Source: Annulohypoxylon bovei var. microspora
Taxonomy: Eukaryota > Ascomycota > Sordariomycetes > Xylariales > Hypoxylaceae
Length of the DNA: 64,000 nucleotides
Reading direction: 5' to 3'
Assembly: GCA_022836615.1 (NCBI GenBank)
Contig: MU405309.1
Coordinates: 62,001 to 126,000 of the forward strand
The translations under genes and the position numbers were made by a program. Shown piece after piece: positions 58,201 through 64,000 of the stretch. The notes under the pieces are model-generated. The model searched no databases and was not told where the DNA came from. It was given only the letters and a program-made list of their open reading frames with translations. Every line of letters begins with the position of its first letter. The stretch's first letter is position 1.

Positions 58201-59016
58201 ACCCGTGCTCATCAGACCGCTACCAAAGCCCGACGGCGTCCATACGTAGAGAGCACCATTGTGAGTAGGCTCGACGGCCCAGACGTAATCATCGAGGGGG
58301 TGGTGCTCGTAATCGTCCTGCCCGTCGTCTTCTAGGGAACTATTAAGGCGGTGATGAATGGTCTCGACGATAGGCTGCTCAACTTGGAGATGCCAGCGCT
58401 CGTCGCCGGACTCGCGGTTGACAGCGTAAAGGTGTCCATCGACGGTCGCCAGAAGAATGTAGTCTTCTACTTCCCACTTCTCCAGACTCCGCGCGGTCTG
58501 CGGCGCGGAGAGCCCGGCACCGGCTAGCAGGCTAGGCAGATATCTAGGAGAATTTGGTGCTCGAACGGGCGGAGCCGGAGCCAAAGTTGCGAGGGCGCTC
58601 GCATCGTTAGGGATAGGTGCATTTCCGAGCCGCTTCCTGTCGGTGTTGACAATATTCCCGCGGCCGAAGGTCGGGTTCTCGTGCGCGCTACGCAGCTTGG
58701 AGGAGGGCGTGGCGGCGGCGGGAGCGGCGGCAAGGTTGCCCACGACCCGCTCAGCACCGAAGGCGGGTTCATGTCGGAGACTAGAGGAGTCTCGGCCGTG
58801 GATATCGCGCTGATTCACAGCGACGTTATCGTTATAATCGTTTAAATCGTTTAGGATGTTGGCAATGGGAGCTCGTTCCGGGGGAGACTGCTGCCGGCGC
58901 TGCTGCTGCTGAGCATCTACAAGCTGGAGCCAAGGGAGGAGGAAGACGGCTAAGGCGAGCAGGACCTTACGCTGCTGAGCGACGAGCCGTCCCTCGCCAG
59001 GAGGCCGTCGCAACAT
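55272..59016 (-). CDS. IRE1 unfolded-protein sensor kinase/endoribonuclease
   Basis: ER transmembrane stress sensor whose cytosolic RNase starts HAC1-type mRNA splicing. Exons 56487-59016 and 55272-56413 (intron GTATGA...TAG, phase 1) give 1223 aa. The open frame extends to a TTG at 59085, but the first ATG is 59016 and is followed by a proper signal peptide (LLALAVFLLPWLQLVDA). The lumenal domain (about 180-590) shows DGHLYAVNRESGDERWHLQV and similar PQQ-like repeats. The membrane segment is near residue 600 (ILFPVLAYLLVRYY), and a basic Lys-rich linker follows. The kinase has GMGSNGTIVF, AVKRM, VHRDLKPQNIL and SDFGLCKKL. The KEN RNase domain ends the protein, with RNKRFHYGDM keeping the catalytic histidine position. 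All key residues are present. Confidence 0.96.
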
Positions 59017-60781
59017 ATTGAAGACGTCAACGTGGAGCTGTCGGTAGGGGTAGCCAAACGGGAGGGAGGCGACGAGAGCTAACAAGACGATCGTCGGATC
59101 ACATCAAGGCAAGGAGAGCAGCAGCTAATCAATCGAAGAACGGGGGTCCCGAAACGAGAACAACGTCAACACCACGGTATGGTGATGATGAGAAACGATA
59201 GCCTGATCCTAAGATGTAACTTGGTAGTCGAAAAGGATGGAAATAAGATAATGCTAAGCGGGGTGGGAGGGTGAGAGAGCGAGAGAGCGTAAGCGAGAGC
59301 AAGAGGTGCGTATCGAAAGGGCTAAACTACCTCCCAGCGTATAGGAAAGGTAGATAGGGATCGAGAAAAGGGATCGAGAAAAGGACTCGACAAGAATTGT
59401 ACAGCTGTAGAAATCAATGGGTTCGCAATCGTCGACAAGCGGCGGTGCGTAACGTCTAAACAATAGCAACTGAAACGCAGTCGTAAGCTGTGTGGGATCG
59501 CAGGAATTTGTCTCGACGGGCTGGTCGGAGGGCGAGTCGAGGTCGTCTTAGTCCAACAAACAACGGCTAGAAAGGGGTTCCACGTAATTTTAGTCACGAG
59601 ACGTCAAGCTAGAATCACGAAAACCAGCGTCGCTTATACGTTTCTGATTAAAGATTGCTAAGAGGCCGTAACGCTCAGACGGATATAACAAATAGTAATA
59701 AAAGCAAGAACAAGAATAAAAATAAAAATAAAAATGTATTTTCGCTTTCTTGTTTCCTTTACCCCGCTACATAAATTAGACAGAGTACGAATAAAAGATG
59801 GACGAGAAGATGACGAAAAGACAAAGTCAAGAAGAATACCGATTCTTTGATGGTATTAGGACATTAGGATGCTGGGATGTTGGGATGTTGGGATGTTGTC
59901 GAGTTCGTGGGTTGATGTAGGTATGTTTTTCTAAAGTGAGAGAATTTTTCATTTTTGGTGATGCGATATGGTGAGACGAATCCTCTCGGCAAAAGCGGTT
60001 AGACTCTATTTGTACCTCATGTCGTTCCGTTCCAACTTCCAAGGTTCCGGCGCCTTGTGAGACATAAGCCCTCTCGATCAAGGTTGTCAGGTTCGATGCC
60101 TAGGTGGGATCTCGTTAGAAGGCCACGGATAAAATGGCTATTATTGCATTGTACGTGTTCATTTATGTTTTATGTACTTAATGTACGTATTTAATGCAAG
60201 GGGAGTGGGTGGTACATACATATGTAATCTGACCTTACCTTAACGGGAATTCGATCTGACACTTCTTGCCGTCTGGCATAAGTCTTTATGAAATATCTGA
60301 CAACCTCCTAAGTCATCATCGGCACTTCCCTCATTTGAAGTGCGAACGATTAGCTTTATCCAGGTAATCATTATAAATAAATAAGAACGAATTCTACCAT
60401 GCTCCCATGCCATATTGGACGATGTTGTTCCAATAAGCTTATGAAGCGATCAACTAGTATTCGTCAAATCGTTTCCTCGTTTCATTGATTGATGGTATGT
60501 ATGTGCCTGTGTCAGCTGTGTGTGCCTATTACTGTATACCTAGGTACCTACTACTGTATACCTACTACCGAGATAGACATACTTTATCCGTTCTGCACTG
60601 TCCTCTATATTCCATAAGCCCCGAGAACTTAAATTACACATCGTCAATACCTATATATATTTATATATACATATGTATGCAACTACAGTATCATCGACAG
60701 ATATCGGTAATGGCATAGCCATTGGACATTGGTAGTTACTGCTAAAAGCTTGTAACTATAAGTGAACTTCTCATATAAAGT
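59017..60781. other. IRE1 upstream region and intergenic spacer
   Basis: The first 600 bases upstream of IRE1 contain a purine-rich run in plus orientation (GAGAGAGCGAGAGAGCG, 59274-59290), typical of a C/T-rich leader on the coding strand. It also contains upstream ATGs whose frames (to 59597) could act as uORFs if transcribed. Further on are AAAAAT repeats (59710-59735), three tandem GGGATGTT units (59874-59897) and TATATATTTATATATACATA at about 60651-60670. No gene. Confidence 0.5.
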
Positions 60782-62389
60782 TCATAAACGTAAACTCCCT
60801 GCGCTTTCGACCGGTGCCTTTTCCGAGCTGTCCACCGAGTGAGCAGAAGGCTGCCGCGACCTCGTCTTCGCCTGGTCCTGTTCAATCTCCACGACGACCG
60901 TCGTGACCGTATCCATCTGGATCCCCGTCTCGGCCGTCTCTGTAATACCTCTCAGGGACTCCTGGCTCCCACTTCCTCGGCCACCATTCCAGCGGCCGAC
61001 GCCGTTCTTAGAACGACCGTCCCTCCCTCCCCATCCCATCAGTCGACCGAGCCTATCTAATCCCCAAACAGCACTTCTCCGCATCCTGGGTTGGCGGTCA
61101 TTCCCGCCATCGCGCGTCTGAGCCCCTCCCTGCACCCACACCATGTTTCCGTACCTCCTCCAGTACGGCGTCCTCATAAACGCGAAGGTCTCCAGGCCCG
61201 TATTCTCGGAGTCCAGGGGCGCGTTGAAGATAATCGAGTGCCGGGTTGTCGAGAACAGAAGCACGTCCAACCAGCCGTTGGAGGCTATCATAGCACCCGC
61301 TAGACAGAAGTACGTCACGCTCACATCCCTCCCAGACATAGTTACAATACGACCCAAGGCTAGCGGCGCCGTGCAGAGCACATATATGAGCGGATAGATA
61401 AGGAATGCCGGGTGGTAGCCTGAGGGGTGCATCCGAACCGAGGTGCCGTTCGTCCCAGACCCGACGGCTGCCGACGGGCGGCGGCGCGAATGAGGACGAG
61501 AGAAAACCTTTCGTTTCCGGAGATATATAAAGACTAGGGTATATAGAATGCTGGTCACCAAGATCGAGAGGAAGATCCAGAAGTAATGTAGCCATAGACG
61601 AAGCCTCTCGAAGCTGACATTCACCCAACACCTTGGGTTGATGTTAGTCGCAGATACTTCTAGCTTGCAGATACGTCAAACGAGGATACTTGAAATCTCC
61701 ACTCACCAGGCCGTCGCGCGCACATAAAGTCCGCCAACCCCTCTCCCGTTCTTAGTCCCGGCCACCCCAGCGAAAGCCATAGCGTAGACAAATAACCAGA
61801 GACCAGCTATGGCAAGGTACAGCGCCCAGTGCGGCGGCTTGTAGCCTCTCACGACACTGAGGTAGGTGTGGACGGCAATCGCGCATAAGAAGCAGCTCGC
61901 GGACAGATCTCCCGTCGATACGAACCAGCCTTGCGCCCAGCAGCTCGGATCGCCGACGACAATCTCGTTTCTCCGGATCCACGGAATGTTCAACACAAAC
62001 GCGGTGGCCTGATGCATATCCGCAAGCAGCAGGTTATAGACGAGGACGAGAAACTGGTTCGGCCGCCGCCGCCCCGCCTCTCGCCGCCGCCGCGCGTCTC
62101 CTTCAGATTCCCGAGGGAGACCCTTCTTGGACATGCCGAAATTTCTCTGGGCCAAGCCCAGCGAGAGGTCGTTGGCCGGCGTCGGGTGGCCATCGTCCTC
62201 CGCCTCCGGAGACCGCAGGCGCCACGTTATCAATTTGTACGTCAAGTAAAGGAACAGCGCTGACGTCGAGACGAGCGAGACGATTCCGCAGACGGCGACG
62301 GCGATAAGCCCATCGCGATGGCTGCTCGGCAGAGGTGACAAGGTGTCGCTGACGGGATCTAGTGGGCCGTAGTCATCGCCATAAGCCAT
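60782..62389 (-). CDS. Seven-transmembrane receptor (fungal GPCR, Git3/cAMP-receptor-like)
   Basis: Exons 61707-62389 and 60782-61631 give 510 aa. The intron has donor GTGAGT, branch CTAAC and acceptor AAG, phase 2. The frame is open to a TTG upstream; the first ATG is 62389. Seven hydrophobic segments are visible: LIAVAVCGIVSLVSTSALFL, FLVLVYNLLLADMHQATAFV, SASCFLCAIAVHTYLSVV, ALYLAIAGLWLFVYAMAFAG, WLHYFWIFLSILVTSILYTL, FLIYPLIYVLCTAPLALGRI and FCLAGAMIASNGWLDVLLFS. An Arg/Glu-rich loop joins the first two. The ADMHQA motif in TM2, an extracellular Cys (DPSCWAQGW) and a basic third loop with RKRK fit fungal Git3 or cAMP-receptor-like GPCRs, which are nutrient or environmental sensors coupled to G-alpha and cAMP. 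The ligand is unknown. The C-terminal tail is long and charged. Confidence 0.82.
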
Positions 62390-64000
62390 GCCTCTCCATA
62401 CGGTTACCTTACATGTAAGGATTTGATAGTAGAGTGGACTCGCTGGCGATTCTCGCCGAAGCTTTCTTCCTGAGCTGCTCAAGCTTCGGCATGACGTGAG
62501 AAAGATGTGGGAAAGGGTATAATATAAGACCGGCCAGCGCTAGGCACGGATGCCTCGGCGAGATTGCGTCGAAAACGTTTCCTTCGCACCATACCCTTTT
62601 TTAACGGCTACGGGAACGATGAGACGGGCTAGACGCACCTTCGACAGGTCGTCCTTCATGCTACCGCCCGCTAAGAAAGGTTATATAGAGGCCGGTCCAG
62701 CGGTACCACTAATGTCATGCTAAACTAGCGCCTAGGATTTCGTGCGGATGGACCGCTCTAAGCCCGTGCCAATATTTTAGTATAATTACCAACCCTTCCT
62801 CCACGTGAAGAACGCAAATCCCGGAAAGCATCATCGCTTGGCCTATACCGAGATAGTGTTAATAGAACAGTGATGTTTCAACGACACGGTCTTTCTCGGC
62901 TCACCTAGGTACCCATATACTATCTCATCATACGTACAGACAGACAGAAATAGCTACCTACATGATAGAAAATGTCGAATTTCAACTCATGAGAAATCTG
63001 TCAAGCTGATCTCATAGCTCCACGTCTCCTCCATATTTCGTACATGGTTTATCCACGCATATGAATTTCGCCCAAACCCATCATCCATGCTTGGTTATCA
63101 CCTGGGTATATACCATATAGAGAGGAAGCGCTATGTAAAAGGAAGGTGTATTTACAAGATAACAGTCGGGTTTCACACTAAGAGAGAAAGATAGTCGAGG
63201 TTCAAGCAGAGCCTTTGGTTCGTGAAATGTCTTCACGTTCGGGTCTTGGCTGCATTTCAGCTCGTGTCTCGCCCCCTGACGAATTATCAATCGACCAATC
63301 CGCAACTTCGACGTGGTACCACCCAAAGAAAGAAAGGGAATAGTCACATTAACTAGCTATTTAGTAAAGCTTATTTACATGCTTTAAGCTCCAGAGGAAA
63401 TTTTGAGCATCTTATTAAAAGCTCGACACGAAATTGGTAAATAGGCAATTACCGTGCATATATGTGTGGGTGGTATTTAGGTACGCAAGACGTTTTGATG
63501 ATCAGCTCGATCCTGCACGTACGAAATAGCCAAGTTTATATTGAGGTTTTAAGGTACGAGTCAAAATAATACACCGCGCCTAATAATAGCATACCCTTTC
63601 TGATTGTGGACGACATATCTAGGTAAGGTAGACTAAGTGACGGGAGGAAGTCAAATTTAGTTTTATATAAGGTGGTCGAAATGAGAGAACCGGCATGGCA
63701 GTAACTTGAGGCTTTCTGACTCTACCCTTAGGAACCCGGTATCATGGAGATATCTTTACCTACCTAGGTACGGATATATAATTCATACGCATGCAGTCAT
63801 ATCTAACAAAAAAGGATCGACCGATTAATACTAATCTGGTTTGATGTTAGGTTCCTATTTGAAGACACCTTTGGTATCATAAACTAGGTAGGTACATATA
63901 TGTAACCTTAGGTAGTTGTGTGGTCAACGGCGTCTTACCAAAACTATGTACATAGACGAGTTGGTCGGATAATGTCTCTTAAAGGAAGCGCTCTATACTA
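62390..64000. other. Intergenic region to window end
   Basis: Upstream flank of the receptor gene and further spacer. CCTAGGTACCC lies near 62904, and CCTAGGTA at 63763-63770. The only longer frame (63081-63347, reverse) has no recognisable content. Confidence 0.5.

Noticed and set aside
60090..60110. tRNA-like T-arm sequence (GGTTCGATGCC)
   Set aside because: No matching A-box or cloverleaf could be built around it.

Overview
This is a window of nuclear chromosome from a filamentous ascomycete (Pezizomycotina, most likely a Sordariomycete). Genes are monocistronic and lie on both strands. They carry short introns (mostly 55-165 nt) with GT-AG borders and CTAAC/CTGAC branch sites close to the acceptor. 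Intergenic gaps are 0.3-3.5 kb. Products such as the TRK transporter, GT90, GH10 xylanase, delta-12 desaturase and IRE1 read as typical Pezizomycotina proteins. There are no prokaryotic operons, rRNA, tRNA or CRISPR features that I could recognise.

Layout. 1.75-4.6 kb (+): TRK-type potassium transporter with two nested (twin) introns. 8.1-9.7 kb (+): Golgi-type GT31-like glycosyltransferase. 10.6-12.3 kb (+): two small orphan proteins, one built on a His-Lys minisatellite. 13.4-14.3 kb (+): broken cytochrome P450. 14.9-16.2 kb (+): secreted GH10 xylanase. 16.5-17.5 kb (+): secreted orphan with a GC-AG intron. 18.6-21.8 kb (+): GT90/CAP10-type glycosyltransferase. 22.9-25.2 kb (-): TBC-domain protein. 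26.65-27.19 kb: MITE with TA target duplication. 28.1-30.6 kb (-): eIF3b, divergent from CCT2 at 31.3-33.1 kb (+). 33.5-35.4 kb: a long-inverted-repeat element showing C-to-T (RIP-like) divergence, abutted by a second TA-flanked MITE. 36.7-43.7 kb (+): two large, mostly disordered orphan proteins. 47.1-48.7 kb (+): delta-12 fatty acid desaturase. 50.0-53.6 kb (-): nuclear-looking disordered orphan. 55.3-59.0 kb (-): IRE1 sensor kinase/RNase. 60.8-62.4 kb (-): seven-transmembrane receptor.

How the parts relate. Most genes are unrelated housekeeping or membrane genes. Between 8 and 22 kb there is a loose neighbourhood of carbohydrate-active and secreted proteins (GT31-like, GH10, secreted orphan, GT90), but it does not look like a co-regulated cluster. 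eIF3b and CCT2 share one short divergent promoter.

The most striking observation is in the TRK gene. Two of its introns parse only as [D1,2] spliceosomal twin introns, in which an internal intron splits the first two bases of the donor of an outer intron. With both resolved, the five exons join to exactly 786 codons and restore the conserved pore segments. All exon joins given here were derived by reading frames and splice signals by eye; none was checked against transcripts.
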